Assembly: GCA_031772625.1 (NCBI GenBank)
Contig: CM062817.1
Coordinates: 892,042,184 to 892,106,183 of the forward strand
DNA length: 64,000 bases
Source: Pinus tabuliformis
Lineage: Eukaryota > Streptophyta > Pinopsida > Pinales > Pinaceae
Reading direction: 5' to 3'
Of the stretch, positions 1 through 11,348 are shown piece by piece. Numbering within the stretch: position 1 is the stretch's first letter; the number at the start of each line of letters is the position of its first letter. A program made the position numbers and the translations under genes. The notes beneath the pieces were generated by a model. It saw nothing but the letters and a program-made list of their open reading frames with translations. It had not been told where the DNA came from and searched no databases.

Positions 1-169
1 TATCCGTTGTCACTTTGTCAGAGACTATGTCCAATGAGGAGCTATACAGTTGAGCTACACTCCTACAGGAGAACAGGGGGCAGATATCCTCACGAAGGCT
101 CTTGGAAAGTCAAAATTTGACTACTTCGGGGATAAGATGGGGATTGTAAAGAACCCCTTTCAGAAGTAG
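1..169 (+). pseudogene. Copia pol 3' end (RNase H C-terminus)
   Basis: The reading frame ending at TAG 167-169 carries the last part of a Ty1/Copia RNase H. It shows HFVRDYVQ, then LSYTPTGEQGADILTKAL, a close match to the family's EQxADIFTKPL signature, then GKSKFDYFGDKMGIV. The D of HFVRD corresponds to the last catalytic acidic residue of the domain. A TGA at 35-37 breaks the frame inside the domain and is explained by decay of CGA. The rest of pol and the 5' LTR lie left of the window. The frame ends 267 bases before the polypurine tract, as expected for a Copia element with a 3' spacer. I am sure of the family and of the break; whether the missing part is intact cannot be seen. Confidence 0.9.
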
Positions 170-444
170 AAATGAGTGTGTTAGCAGCACGAATGAAGAG
201 GGAGTTGCAGTGTAGATGCAATGTTGGGAGAAATGACCAGCAGCAGCACAGATGCAGAGGGAGTTGTCACACAGATGCAGCAGTGGCAGTAGAAATGGCA
301 GAGCCATGGGCAGCAGTACAGGATACAACAATGCAGAGGATGTTGGGCAGGAAGGCTTAGCATCAGCGCAGGAACCAATGCCGAATGATCAGGGTGATGC
401 TCAGTGAGGAGTATTGCCAGAGCACAGTTCTCGCTAAGAGGGAG
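170..444 (+). other. Copia 3' spacer with polypurine tract
   Basis: Non-coding spacer between pol and the 3' LTR. It is rich in CAG/GCAG runs (for example CAGCAGCAGCACAGATGCAG near 238) and related, in reverse orientation, to the spacer at 30815-31340. It ends in the purine run AAGAGGGAG at 436-444, directly against the LTR; this is the plus-strand primer. Other LTR elements in the window (near 36773 and 41159) use the same purine run. Confidence 0.8.
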
Positions 445-1394
445 TGTTGATTTGGGGTAGCATCAAATGTGCTTTAGCCACGAAACTTGGTGGAGAGGCT
501 AAGGCACATGAGATCTCCAATACCCAAAAAGGGTTTGGGCAGATTCTAAACAGTTTGGGAGATATTAAAATAATTAATATTTTTAATGTAATCCCTAAGT
601 CTAAGCATAGGGAAAATAAAATATTAATGTGAATTAATATGAAACTGTGTTAGAATGGTCCAAAAATCATGGATCAAGCCAGATTTAATATTAGCCGTTA
701 ATTAGGGACTTAATCTTGACCGTTGATTTGACAACAAGAAAAGTATAAGAGGAGGCTTGAGGGTCACTTGGAGAACACACTGAGGGAGACCAGTCAGTTC
801 AATTTTTGAAACGGGGTTAGCTGAGAAATTGAACCAGCGGTCTGGTGAGTACTCAGAAGGCAGCAAGAACGGAACAGAGAGATAGGAGATCAGTGCAGAG
901 GCAGAAAAGGCAGACGCAGGGCCAGAGGGAGCCACGCAGAGACTGCACAGAACCAGCAGGGCCTGCTTCATCCACGCAGAGGCTGCAAGAGTGACGCAGA
1001 AGGCCAGAGAGGTTGTGCAGAGTCTCAACAGGCTTACGTAGAGGGTTTCAGGCCACGCATAGGTTAGCAGGGTTGACGCTGGGTTCAGAAGAAGTGCTAG
1101 AGAATCTGTCTATCTGTGGCTAAGCCAGTTTAGCACCCTATTGTACTAGAAAATTGTTGAATAATAAAATCCTCCCTTGTTGCACCGGTTTTCCCACATT
1201 GGGTTTTTCCAGGGACATTAGTCCAAAATATCTGTGTCAATGTGTTGATTCTTGTGCATATGTTTGTTTCTGTATTATGGTGTGATATCTGCAGCAGTAT
1301 TTATTTTAATGTTTATTGAAGTGATTTCATGAATAACTTATGGTGGAATAAGTAGGAAAAGTAAATCAGTTATTGCAGTGATAGAATTTTCACA
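445..1394 (+). repeat. Copia 3' LTR, subfamily I (950 bp)
   Basis: Starts TGTTGATTTGGGG after the polypurine tract and ends AGAATTTTCACA, giving TG...CA ends. A TATA-like TATAAGA lies at 744-750 and a poly(A) signal AATAAA at 1163-1168, so U3-R-U5 order is on the plus strand. The same LTR occurs as a solo copy at 31961-32923 and, reversed, at 48116-49217. The 3' flank is GCGTT, but the matching 5' target duplication is outside the window. Confidence 0.88.
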
Positions 1395-1475
1395 GCGTTT
1401 GGCACCACTAAGAGCTTTTGTGGACATAGGTCCACAGATGTCTAAGTGTATCAATCCTAGAAGACTTTGAGCCCT
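1395..1475. other. Unassigned 81 bp between two elements
   Basis: DNA between the Copia 3' LTR and the start of the long repeat at 1476. I see no coding signature. It is the old insertion site of one or both neighbours. Confidence 0.4.
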
Positions 1476-4400
1476 GTTGACCACTATGTGTCAACGACCC
1501 ATAGCAATACACCCCCTTTTTCGCAAAAGGGATAGCGCCTGATCGATGTGTCTATGTCGTTCAGCTATCATCATTGGCCTGACCAAAATGTTATAATGTA
1601 AACTCATTCTGCATGTATGTGATGTAAATAATCTCAGCAGATCTGTGTTGTGTATGTAACGACCTAGGTAAACCTACTTTTCTGGTGACAATCTACATTC
1701 TGGGAGGTTTTTTGTCTCACCGATCCATTCTCGAATGGTCGGCAGAGTTTTCCATCAGTCTTACCCCAAATCCAGAAGGGATTTTGTCACTGGGATCTTA
1801 GACGAGTCCTAGTGTTCTAGATCAAGTCTATGTAACAGTGATTTGGGAATAATCCTAACTATTTGGTTAGGTTATTTTATTACAAATTGCTTGGTCTGCT
1901 GGATTATATTTGTGTCGCAAAAATGAGTAGTTTGTGAGAGTCTTTTACAAATGGGTTTTCCATTTTGAGATGTAAAAAATATGAAAATCATGATGTAAAG
2001 TGTCTTAAGGGTTGGAAAAATAATTTATACCCTCATAGGTTAATTAATTAAATTTTCTAGCAAAAAAATTAATTAAAATCCTAAGCCATAAATTTAATTA
2101 ATTCTAGGTCCTAAGTAAATTTAAATTCTCCAAAGGCAAAATTCGTCGGTCCTTAAAAATTAAATTTTAAGAGGTCCACAGACTAAGGTAAATTAATTAT
2201 TTTGATCAATTTTAAAACTTTGATCCCTGGGATTAAATCAAAGTCAAACTTTTGGGGAAATTAACTCAAAAAAAATAATTTTTGAGTTAATTAAAATACA
2301 TTTAATTGAAAATTTCGAATTTTTCCAAATATTTAAATATTTCGACGAATGAGATTAAAAGAAATTTTAATCTTCATCGATGATCGAGATTGCTTTGACG
2401 AGGATCACTCGAACTAGCCGTTGGAAGATTTATCTTTAAATAGGAAGTCATTCGTCAGTCAATCCATCCGACCTTTGAGTCGTGAGTTAAGCGAAAAGCT
2501 CTGGTGTAATATTTTCCTGAATAATAAAGAAAGACTTTGGGGTTAATTTTCGCCGGTGTTACTCTTCATGGAAACACTGTAAGATGTTTCGTTTTCATGC
2601 ATAAACTTTTTTAGCCATTGATGATAGCTTCTGAAGAATGACTTGAGTATAGGTATCTTGCTCAGTTGTTGGGGTTTGAATAATAATCTAAATTCTGAAC
2701 GTAATAACAAGTATCTCTATTTGTCTAAGTTTTATTATTGTTTTCTCACTCTATTTTGATGGCTGAATTGAGTTTTGCAAGAAAGTCTTGATTTTTAGAT
2801 CCTCGAGCGTTAGGGGAAGTTTTCATTGGACCAGCCAACTCTTGATTTGTGTTTTCTGAAGATCCCAGCCAAATTAGCTCCGGGCTTATCATAAGATTTC
2901 ATGTGATATACGAAGGGTTTTGAGTTAAGCACCTCCTTTAAAATTTAAAAAAAAAAAAGAAAAATTGTGGGAAATTGATAGATCTGGCTGTTAAGAGCCT
3001 TAGATTATCAGATATGGGAGCAGAGTTGGACTCATACTCCTCAGATCTGATAGATCTACCATTCTTGTATATAGATCTGTAAATTATTTTTGGTTTTCTA
3101 ACTTGGGTTTTTCTGGGTTTTAGTTTTTTATCATTGTACATATTGTTTGGGTGTTTCTTGTTGTCATGCAGCTACAGATCTAAGGAGGAAACTTGTGTAG
3201 AGTTCAAATCTAGACCCTGGAGGGTAAGATCTGGATCTTTGGGGGTTTATCAACGTTATTGTCTAGGGATATTATTCAATTTTGTTACAGTCCAAGGGTT
3301 TTAAAAAAAAAAAAATTTCAAAACTTTCATGAGGGTTTCAAGGCTAAATCTGAAGCATAAAAAAATATATCGACGTGGAATTCGATTTTCTGGGTTTATT
3401 TTGGCTTTCTTGAAGCTACCGTTGGCTGCCTGGAAATGCTCCCTGGGTTCTTCTTTTTATTCTTAGTGCAGAAATTTCGAATTTTTTTTAGAAGAAGCCC
3501 TCTCTTTTCTTCGCTCTGTTGTCTGCGTTTTCCATCTGCATCAAACCCTGAATTTTGTCGCTGCCATAGCCTGCTACAAACCTGCGGATACCTCTGTCAG
3601 TGCCCTCCTGCGTTTCCAAACGCTGCCTGCAAACCTATTGTCACTACCATTGTTGCCCACGTCTATTCCGCTGCTCTTCTGTGTATCCATCTGACCCTCG
3701 TCCATTCCGGTTGCTCCAAATCAGCTCCCTCGGCCTCCTCTCGCTGCGTCTCCTCTCCTCCGTCGTCACTGCCCTCACCACCGCAAACCTGCATACACAA
3801 CAACAACAAAAACATTCGATTTTTATTTTTATGTATGCGTTAGGTTAGGTTAGGTCTTATTTTTATTTAGTTTAGTTAGTTCTTTTTTCATTTTATTTGT
3901 ATATTCGGTAGGGGTTAGGGTAAATACTTTTCATTTGAGATTCGATTTTGATTTTGATTTTTTTTTTCATATTTTTTTGTTTTTATTTCATTTATTTTTG
4001 TTTTTGCTTTGATTTTGATTTTCTTTTATTTCCCTTTTCTTTTTCTTTTTATTTTTGATTTGATTTTTTTTGGTTTCACATTGTTTCAATTTTTCTTTTC
4101 CTCTTTTTTTTTATGATTTTTATTTTTATTTTTACTTACATTTAAAAAACATTAAAAAAACCTAAAAAAATTAAAAATCTAAAACATTTAAAAAATCTAA
4201 AAAAAATTATATCCTGGTGACTTAGGAATTAAATTAAAAGAGGATTTGCGCTTTCACATTAAAAATTTTAATGTGGCCTATGCCCCATTAAAATTTCGAT
4301 TTATTAACCCTTTTAATTTATTTTTCATTTAGTCTCTTCATTTTACCACATTAAATTAATTTCCTAAGGAATAATTAAATTGTTCACCTAAAGTTCCTTG

Positions 4401-4902
4401 GTGTCTTTTCGTGGTAAGTAATTTCTCTTGTGTCAAGTGCGACTAATGTTTTAAAATTTATATTGGCTATAGGAGAAAGTTAATTAAATTCTAGATTTGG
4501 GTCATTAATGAAAATCATTTTAAATCTGGAATCTCTTGCATGATAGAGTTTTGGGCGTTTGCATTTAATTGTTCATGATTGTCATTATTCGTCACATTTG
4601 TAAATTGCTTTGGATAACTTGTTTTTACTTAATCTATGGTTCATCGAATACGAAGGCACTGGTCTATAATCATTTCTATCCTGCGTTTCTATTCATCTCA
4701 GTTAACCAAGATTTGTCCTAAATTCATCCAAGTTTTCCATCTTCAAGTCTCCTAGAGCCTGTATTCCACAGGTTTTTCTCATTCATTCACCTTAGGGATT
4801 ACCCCCCTTGACTTGTCTAGGAGAGAGTCTAAACGGAGTGAGTAAGGATTAAAGTGACAGCCCTTACTCTGAGCGTTGTCGCGGTGCCTAAACACTTTGT
4901 GC
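1476..4902 (+). repeat. 5' LTR of the gag-only Gypsy-like element
   Basis: Begins GTTGACCACTATGTG and matches 7143-10548 over its length with scattered substitutions and small indels. TATCTTTAAATAGG at 2431-2444 is a likely promoter and AATAAA at 2523-2528 a likely poly(A) signal. If correct, R is short and U5 is about 2.3 kb, which is unusual. Within U5 are a pyrimidine-rich stretch (about 3580-3800) and a T-rich low-complexity tract of GATTTT type (about 3930-4140). Short open frames in these tracts are compositional. Confidence 0.78.
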
Positions 4903-5328
4903 GACAACATTTTTTGGCTTCGTTGTTGGGGATAGAGTTTTTCTGTCCTTGGTCCTCGCGACATTTTTCTAATCATCTAATCTTTCATCCTTTCTTATCC
5001 CATCAGCACAATATTTCCTGGCGTCATTTGATCTTATTGTTTCATCTGCACTTTTAGCACCTGGACATTTTGGTTCGTTTCTTGTTTGGGTGGCGACTCC
5101 ACTTATTCATCCATTATTTCTCAGACAAGAATCCCTCCCTTATATCCAATTGTTTTTGCCTTTTGGATCTTAGAGCTAGATTCATATTCAAGTAGCGCCT
5201 CCACTTCTTTCATTTCTTACAAGAATTTCTACTAGAAGCTCACTTCTTGTGGATCTCTTCATTTTCTTGAGCAGGGGTCTCTCTCTAGCATCCATTTGGT
5301 CCCTCATTATCCCTTTAAGCAAGTCACC
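4903..5328 (+). promoter_or_regulatory. Degraded primer-binding site and leader
   Basis: Just after the LTR, TTGGCTTCGTTGTTGGGGA (about 4914-4932) resembles the TTGGCGCCGTTGCCGGGGA primer site of Athila/Tat Gypsy elements; the differences I see are mainly C-to-T. This is read by eye against a remembered consensus. The rest is an untranslated leader before the first gag methionine. Confidence 0.5.
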
Positions 5329-5932
5329 ATGGATGACTTGTTTGCCCTGTGTCATTTTACTAACTTTTTCCATGATATGCTGGAAGAGGCCATTCATAAA
5401 TTACCTTTTTTCTCGGGTGGTGATTCAGCTGTTGCTAGAAAGCATCTATCCAGGGTTACTCATATAATAATCAGATATTGTCTTTCTTCCCAATATAAAG
5501 TATAAACATGAAGATGTCAAGATGTGTCTATTTGCCTTTTCTTTAGAAGGTGATGCTTTGAATTGGTTTCATAATTTTCCTGAAGATTCTTTCGCTTCTT
5601 TAAAAGACATCATCAATGCTTTTAAAGATAGATATGGAGATCAAGGTGGCTCGCCTTGTGCTCCTAATACTATGCAACAGGATGATGCAAGACAAATCCA
5701 TGATAGTGGAAAAACAGGGACAACTTGTCAAATCAGTGTTGACAATGAAAGGGAAAATGATAAGCATCTTATAGAAGAACTAAAGCAGTTGGTTAAAGAC
5801 ATGCAGTTCAGTCAAACGCAGCTGGTAAAAAATATGGAGCTTAATCAAGAAAAATTGATAGCTGATTACGCCAAGGATATGAGAACTTTGTACACTCAAC
5901 TGGAAAACGTGATGAGGAGATGGAAATCATGA
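5329..5932 (+). pseudogene. Gag-like capsid region, frameshifted
   Basis: Starting at ATG 5329, the frame reads MDDLFALCHF, then LPFFSGGDSAVARKHLSRV, and stops at 5503-5505. The capsid-like sequence resumes in another frame at about 5507 with KHEDVKMCLFAFSLEGDALN, then WFHNFPEDSFASLKDIINAF. The pattern sL-G-dAlnWF..l...si.S...l...F is the retrotransposon gag (UBN2/Retrotrans_gag) signature. The shift lies at a short duplication, TATAAAG-TATAAAC (about 5493-5506). The second part runs to TGA near 5932 through a charged helical region (ELKQLVKDMQFSQTQLVKNM). Gag would form the RNA-packaging particle. No zinc knuckle is visible. Family assignment is good; the element is broken. Confidence 0.72.
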
Positions 5933-6345
5933 AAATTAAACACTTCAGTCACGTAGCCACCGTAGTAGAAAAGTGTGCTCAGAATATGAAGGCTATGAGG
6001 ACCGACATGCAGAGTCATCATGAGAAAGAAATGAGTACTATTCAAGTAAATCATAACACAATGATGGAGGCCATGGAAGCAGGTCATGACAAAGAAAGGA
6101 CTTCCATGCAAAACTATTTACTTGTCATGAGAGAAAAACATGCTAAGGAAATGGAAACCATGAAAGCTAATCATGACAGAGAAATGAGCTCTATGCAAAA
6201 TTGCTTGATGACCATAAAAGCAGATAATGACAAAGTAATAAAAGATATGGAAGTTGGTCAGATATGTCTTCAGAATAAGTTATTGACCATGGAGGAAAAC
6301 CATGCCAAGGAAGTCAATGCTATGAAGGTTGAACACTCTAACTAG
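5920..6345 (+). pseudogene. Gag extension: Met/His-rich coiled coil with 11-residue repeats
   Basis: A 141-residue frame that overlaps the gag end in another frame, so a small indel near 5920 probably separated the two. It is built of near-copies of an 11-residue unit: HHEKEMSTIQV, NHNTMMEAMEA, GHDKERTSMQN, KHAKEMETMKA, NHDREMSSMQN, DNDKVIKDMEV and NHAKEVNAMKV. Seven-residue spacers YLLVMRE, CLMTIKA and KLLTMEE follow some of them. Eleven-residue (hendecad) and 7-residue spacing both suit a long, nearly straight coiled coil, so I infer an oligomerising tail on the capsid protein. It has no cysteine/histidine knuckle. The frame ends at TAG about 6343-6345. Confidence 0.65.
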
Positions 6346-7142
6346 ATGGATGCCATAACAATACAGGGACATAAATTTCAGCATCAGTCAGAGGATCAAG
6401 GAAACGTAAACAGATCATAAGCCTCCTTGTCTGTTGTAGCAAGCTCCATCTTATTATGAAGAGGTCATTTGTTCCATTGAAAAGTGGCTAATTGAAGGTG
6501 ACTCGAATAAAACAAAAATTGATAAGAATCAAGTTGATGCTCACATGGTTAATCCACCAGTCATAACTGATCAAGTTCATAAAGAAGCGCAGATCACAAA
6601 AGTTTTGAACATTCCAAGTTTTTCATATGAGCATTTTTAAAATCAAGAAGGAAGTTGTGCGCCAATCACATCATTATCAACATCACAACCTGCCACAAAG
6701 GAAAAACGCAAGAGAAAGAGAATAAGAAAGCGGTTTGATGCATCTGATGGCCGCGAGCAACTTGATTTTCGAATAGGAAAAAGTCCTACCATGTGCAAGA
6801 TTGGACATGGCACATCTGAGAAACAGCCAACAGATTTGCCTGAAAGCAGGTGAATGCTCAACATGCACTACATTGAACACATCTGATGCCATGAGGCATC
6901 CTTTGTATTGTATTCCTAACCCTATACCCTTTTTATTTCAGCATTTTATTTTGTAGGTAGATTTATGTTTTTCATGTTGTTAGACTAATTAGTAAATGAA
7001 GAGCTTATATCTTTCCTGTGCTTAATGTTATATGATGGTTTTGGATGGACACTACTTATGTTATATTGTGTGTTGCATGGATACAGATTCTGGATTCTCA
7101 CATTCCTCTAGTGCAGCAACGAGTCCCCAAGTAGAGCCAGAG
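6346..7142 (+). other. Remainder of internal region, decayed
   Basis: A further coding-like stretch, NPPVITDQVHKEAQITKVLN (from about 6551), ends in TAA near 6640. Just past it comes a basic segment, KEKRKRKRIRKRFDASDGRE (about 6700-6760), that could be a nucleic-acid-binding or nuclear-targeting tail of the same protein. No protease, RT or integrase motif is seen. The 3' end, CAAGTAGAGCCAGAG, is a weak polypurine tract next to the right LTR. Confidence 0.5.
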
Positions 7143-10100
7143 GTTGACCACTATGTGTCAACGACCCATAGCAGTACACCCCCTTTTTTCGCAAAAGGGA
7201 TAGCGCCTGATCGATGTGTCTGTGTCATTCAACTATCATCATCAGCCTGACCAAGATGTTATAATGTAAACCCATTCTGCATGTATGTGATGTAAATAAT
7301 CTCAACAGATCCATGTCGTGTATGTAATGACCTAGGTAAACCTACTTTTCTGGTGACGATCTACATTCTGGGAGGTTTTTTGTCTCACCGATCCATTCTC
7401 GAATGGTCGGCAAAGTTTTCCTTCAGTCTTACCCCAAATCCGAAATGGATTTTGTCACTGGGATCTTAGGCAAATCCTAGTGTTCTAGATCGAGTCTATG
7501 TAAAAGTGATTTGGGAATAATCCTAACTATTTGGTTAGGTTATTTTATTACAAATTGCTTGGTCTGCTGGATTATATTTGTGTCGCAAAAATGGGTAGTC
7601 TGTGAGAGCTTTTTACAAATGGGTTTTCTCCCTTGAAATGTAAAAAATATGAAAATCATGATGTAAAGTGTCTTGAGGATTGGAAAAATAATCTATCCCC
7701 TCATAGGTTAATTAATTAGATTTTCTGGCAAAAAATTAATTAAAATCCTAAGTCAGAAATTTAATTAATTCTAAGTCCTAGGTAAATTTAAATTCTTCAA
7801 CAGCAAAATTCATCGGTTCTTAAAAATTAAATTTTAAGAGGTCCAGGGACTAAGGTAAATTAATTATTTTGATAAATTTTAAACCTTTGATCCCTGGGGT
7901 TAAGTCAAAGTCAAAATTTTTGAGTTAATTAAAACCCATTTAATTGAAAATTTCGAATTTCCCCAAATATTTAAATATTTCAACAGATGAAATTAAAAGA
8001 AATTTTAATCTTCATCAACGATCAAGATTGCTTTGATGAGGATCACTCGAACTAGCCGTTGGAGGATTTATCTTTAAATAGGAAGTCATTCGCCAATCAA
8101 TCCATCCGACCTTTGAGTCGTGTGCTAAGCGAAACGCTCTTGTGTAATCTTTTTCTGAATAATAAAGAAAGACTTTGGGGTTAATTTTCATCGATGTTAC
8201 TCTTCATGGAAACACTGTAAGATGTGTCGTTTTCATGCGTAAATTTTTTTTAACCATTGATGATAACTTCTGAAGAGTGATTTGAGTACAGGTATCTTGC
8301 TCAGTCGTTGGGGTTTGAATAATAATAATCTAAATTCTGAACGTAACAGCGGGTATCTCTATTTCTCTAAGTTTTATTATTGTTTTCTCGCTCTATTTTG
8401 ATGGTTGAATTGAGTTTTGCAGGAAAGTCTTGATTTTTAGATCTTCGAGCATTAGGGGAAGTTTTCAGTTGGACCAGCCAACCCCTGATCTGTGTTTTCT
8501 GACGAGCCCAGCCAAATTACCTCCGGGCTTATCATAAGATTTTGTGTGGTATACGAAGGGTTTCGAGTTAAGCACCTCTAAAATTTAAAAAAAATAATTT
8601 TTGTGTGGAAAATTGATAGATCTGGTTGTTGAGAGCCTTAGATTATCAGATCTAGGAGCGGAGTTGGACTCATACTCCTCAAATCTGATAGATCTACCAT
8701 TCTTGTACATAGATCTGTAAATTATTTTTGGTTTTCTGACTTGGGTTTTTCTAGGTTTTAGTTTTTTATCATTGTACATATCGTTTGGGTGTTTCATGTT
8801 GTCATGCAGCTACAGATCTGAGGAGGAAACTTGTGTAGAGTCCAGATATGACCCTAGAGGGTAAGATCTGGATCTCTGGAGGTTTATCAACGTTATTTTC
8901 CAAGGATATTATTCAATTTTGTTACAGTCCAAGGGTTTTAAAAAAATTTAGATCTGGAAACTTTCATGAGGGTTTCAAGGCTAAATCTGAAGCATAAAAA
9001 AAAATATTGACGTGGAATTTGATTTTCTGGGTTTATTTTGGGTTTCTTAAGGCTATGTTGGCTACCTGGAAATGTTCCCTGGGTTCTTCTTTTTATTTTT
9101 ACTGCAAAAATTTCGAATTTTTTTTTTTAGAAAAAGCCCTCTCTTTTCTTCCCTCTATTATCTGCGTTTTCCATCTGCGTCAAACCCTCAATTTTGTCGC
9201 TACCATAGCCTGTTGCAAACCTGCAGATACCTCTATCAACTCCCTCCTGCGTTTCCAAACACTACCCGGAAACTTGTTGTCCCTACCTTGGCTGCCCGCA
9301 TCCATTCCTCTGCGTATCCATCTGACCCGCGTCCATTTCTGCTGCTCCAAATCAGCTCCCTCGGCCTCCTCTCGTTGCGTCTCCTCTCCTCCACCGTCAC
9401 TACCCTCACCGCTACAAACCTGCATACACAACAACAAAAAACATTCGATTTTTATTTTTATGTATGTGTTAGGTTAGGTTAGGTCTTATTTTATTTAGTT
9501 TAGTTAGTTTTTTTTTCATTTCATTTGTATATTCGTTAGGGGGTTACAGTAAATACTTTTCATTTGAGATTCGATTTTGATTTTGATTTGTTTTTTTTTA
9601 TGCTTGATTTTCATATTTTTTTGTTTTGATTTCATTTATTTTTGTTTTTACTTTGATTTTGATTTTCTTTTATTTCCCTTTTCTTTTTCTTTTTCTTTTT
9701 ATTTTCGATTTGATTTTTTTTGGTTTTACATTGTTTCAGCTTTTTTTTCTTCTTTTTTTATGATATTTATTTTTATTTTTACTTACATTTAAAAAACATT
9801 AAAAAAAACCTAAAAAATCTAAAAATCTAAAACATTTAAAAAATCTAAAAAACTTTAAATCCTGTTGACTTAGGAATTAAATTAAAAGAGGATTTGCGCT
9901 TTCACATTAAAAATTTAATGTGGCCTATGACCCATTAAAATTTCGATTTATTAACCCTTTTAATTTACTTTTGATTTAGTCTCTTTATTTTACCACATTA
10001 AATTAATTTCTTAAGGAATAATTAAATTGTTCACCTAAAGTTCCTTGGTGTCTTTTCATGGTAAGTAATTTCTCTATTGTCAAGTGTGACTAATGTTTTA

Positions 10101-10548
10101 AAATTTGTATTGGCTATAGGAGAAAGTTAATTAAACTCTAGATCTAGGTCATTAATGAAAATCATTTTAAATCCGGAATCTCTTGCATGATAAAGTTTTG
10201 GGCACTTACATTTAATCGTTCATGATTGTCATTATTCGTCACATTTGTAAATTGCTTTGGATAACTTGTTTTTACTTAATCTATGGTTAATCGAATACGA
10301 AGGCACTGGTCTATAATCATTTCGATCCTGCATTTCTATTCATCTCAGTTAACCAAGATTTGTCCTAAATTCATCAAATTTTCCATCTTCAAGTCTCCTA
10401 GAGCTTGTATTCCACAAGCTTTTCTCATTCATTCATCTTATGGACTACCCCCCTTGACTTGTCTAGGAGAGAGTGTAAACGGAGTGAGTAAGGATTAGAG
10501 TGACAGCCCTTACTCTGAGTGTTGTCGCAGTTCCTAGACACTTTGTGC
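7143..10548 (+). repeat. 3' LTR of the gag-only Gypsy-like element
   Basis: Second copy of 1476-4902, in the same orientation. Differences include loss of part of the 2250-2280 segment and many transitions. It runs into different DNA after ACTTTGTGC, where the left copy continues GACAACA and then the primer site. Low-complexity T-rich sequence occupies about 9560-9790. Confidence 0.78.
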
Positions 10549-11069
10549 CTAGGTATGCTTAGGGCTGATCATGGTAAGTTCCTTTATGATCCGAGACAGT
10601 TTGAGATTTGTAATGTCTGTCAATATTGTGCAAGACACAAGGAGAAGGTCAGAAGCTTATACTATAACCTGGACATGTTCTGAGCAACTAACTTAATTAT
10701 TGAGTAGGATTTGATACATATTTAAATTTGCCCATCGTCCTGAGACTAAGGTTAATGACTTTTCCCAAGCTTATCATATCACCTTAAGTTCACTTTTGTG
10801 ACATTTATACCATTGTGGATGAAGCATGTCAGGGATGGTTTTGTTTGTGATGTGTGGGACTATCCATAAAACTAAGGGATAACAGAAGTAACTATAAACT
10901 CAGCTTAGCGAAGACTTTACTTCTAATTCTTGATATTGGAATTTGAAGTTTGAGGACGCCACAACTGAACTGTGATGCTAAACATGTCAACTACCAGAAT
11001 ATGCTTATGTCTCTTGTCACTGTTAAACAGATGATGTACTTCTCAGTAATCTATATGTTATTCCTAGAT
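10549..11069. other. Host or older repeat DNA; left copy of a duplicated segment
   Basis: 10551-10891 matches 63665-64000 in the same orientation over at least 336 bp, starting AGGTATGCTTAGGG. A short frame from 10555 (MLRADHGKFLYDPRQF, then EICNVCQYCARHKEK, ending at TGA near 10681) has a cysteine/histidine cluster, but the second copy alters one cysteine (CNVRQCC), so I do not call a gene. 10892-11069 shows no clear feature. Confidence 0.6.
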
Positions 11070-11074
11070 ACATT
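11070..11074. repeat. Left target duplication ACATT of the 31 kb locus
   Basis: ACATT immediately before TGTTGG at 11075. The same ACATT follows the last LTR at 42076-42080. Five bases is the length usual for LTR-element integration, so the pair frames a single insertion event. Confidence 0.85.
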
Positions 11075-11300
11075 TGTTGGAAAAATAACTAGGTTCGGTC
11101 TTCATAATTATCATTGTACTTATATCATTATGTATTTCATGAAAAAGCAAAAAGAAGAAAACGAATATTTATTATTATTATTTTCTAGTCAAAGCATGTT
11201 CTTCATGCTTCTAGGGTTTATTGAGTCAAAAGAAATTTGTCATGAGTCAAAGTCCCATTTGGAATTGTTGTAAGAAAGAAAGAAAGAAAGAAATTATTTT
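11075..11300 (+). repeat. LTR A of element X, left piece
   Basis: Matches the first 220 or so bases of LTR C (41168 onward), including TGTTGGAAAAATAACTAGG and AAGCATGTTCTTCATGCTTC. It breaks off in an A/G-rich run (AAGAAAGAAAG...AAATTATTT) where the LINE was inserted. The LTR resumes near 28170. Confidence 0.85.
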
Positions 11301-11348
11301 AATGTCCACGAGGCTAAAGATAGCCTATGGGACAGATTGCTTCTTCAT

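Larger units (their letters stand above)
1476..10548 (+). mobile_element. Gypsy-like element with giant LTRs, gag only (LARD-type)
   Basis: Two direct repeats of about 3.4 kb (1476-4902 and 7143-10548) enclose about 2.24 kb. The internal part has a degraded primer-binding site and a broken gag-like frame, but no protease, RT or integrase, so any movement would have needed enzymes from another element. LTR length exceeds internal length, the layout called LARD in plants. The PBS resembles that of Athila/Tat Gypsy elements. The right LTR appears to stop a few bases short of the left one (the left continues GCGACAACA), and I found no convincing target duplication, so the outer ends are less sure than the repeat itself. 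Confidence 0.75.

Noticed and set aside
1395-1475. Target duplication for the left giant-LTR element (GCCCT at about 1471 versus GCCTA at about 10547)
   Set aside because: Would require non-canonical LTR ends; a 4/5 match over five bases is not enough alone.
3436-3848. Open frame of 135 codons in the giant LTR, with a similar one at 9007-9482
   Set aside because: It lies in pyrimidine-rich U5, is Ser/Pro/Leu/Phe-rich from composition, and the two copies differ in frame and ends. Similarity only reflects the LTR duplication.
9577-9792. Phe-rich small frame
   Set aside because: Translation of a T-rich low-complexity tract (GATTTT and TTTTTCTTT runs).
10555-10681. Cys/His cluster CNVCQYCARH as a zinc-finger gene
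   Set aside because: The frame is only about 42 codons and the second copy at 63669 changes one cysteine and shifts frame; no flanking coding sequence.
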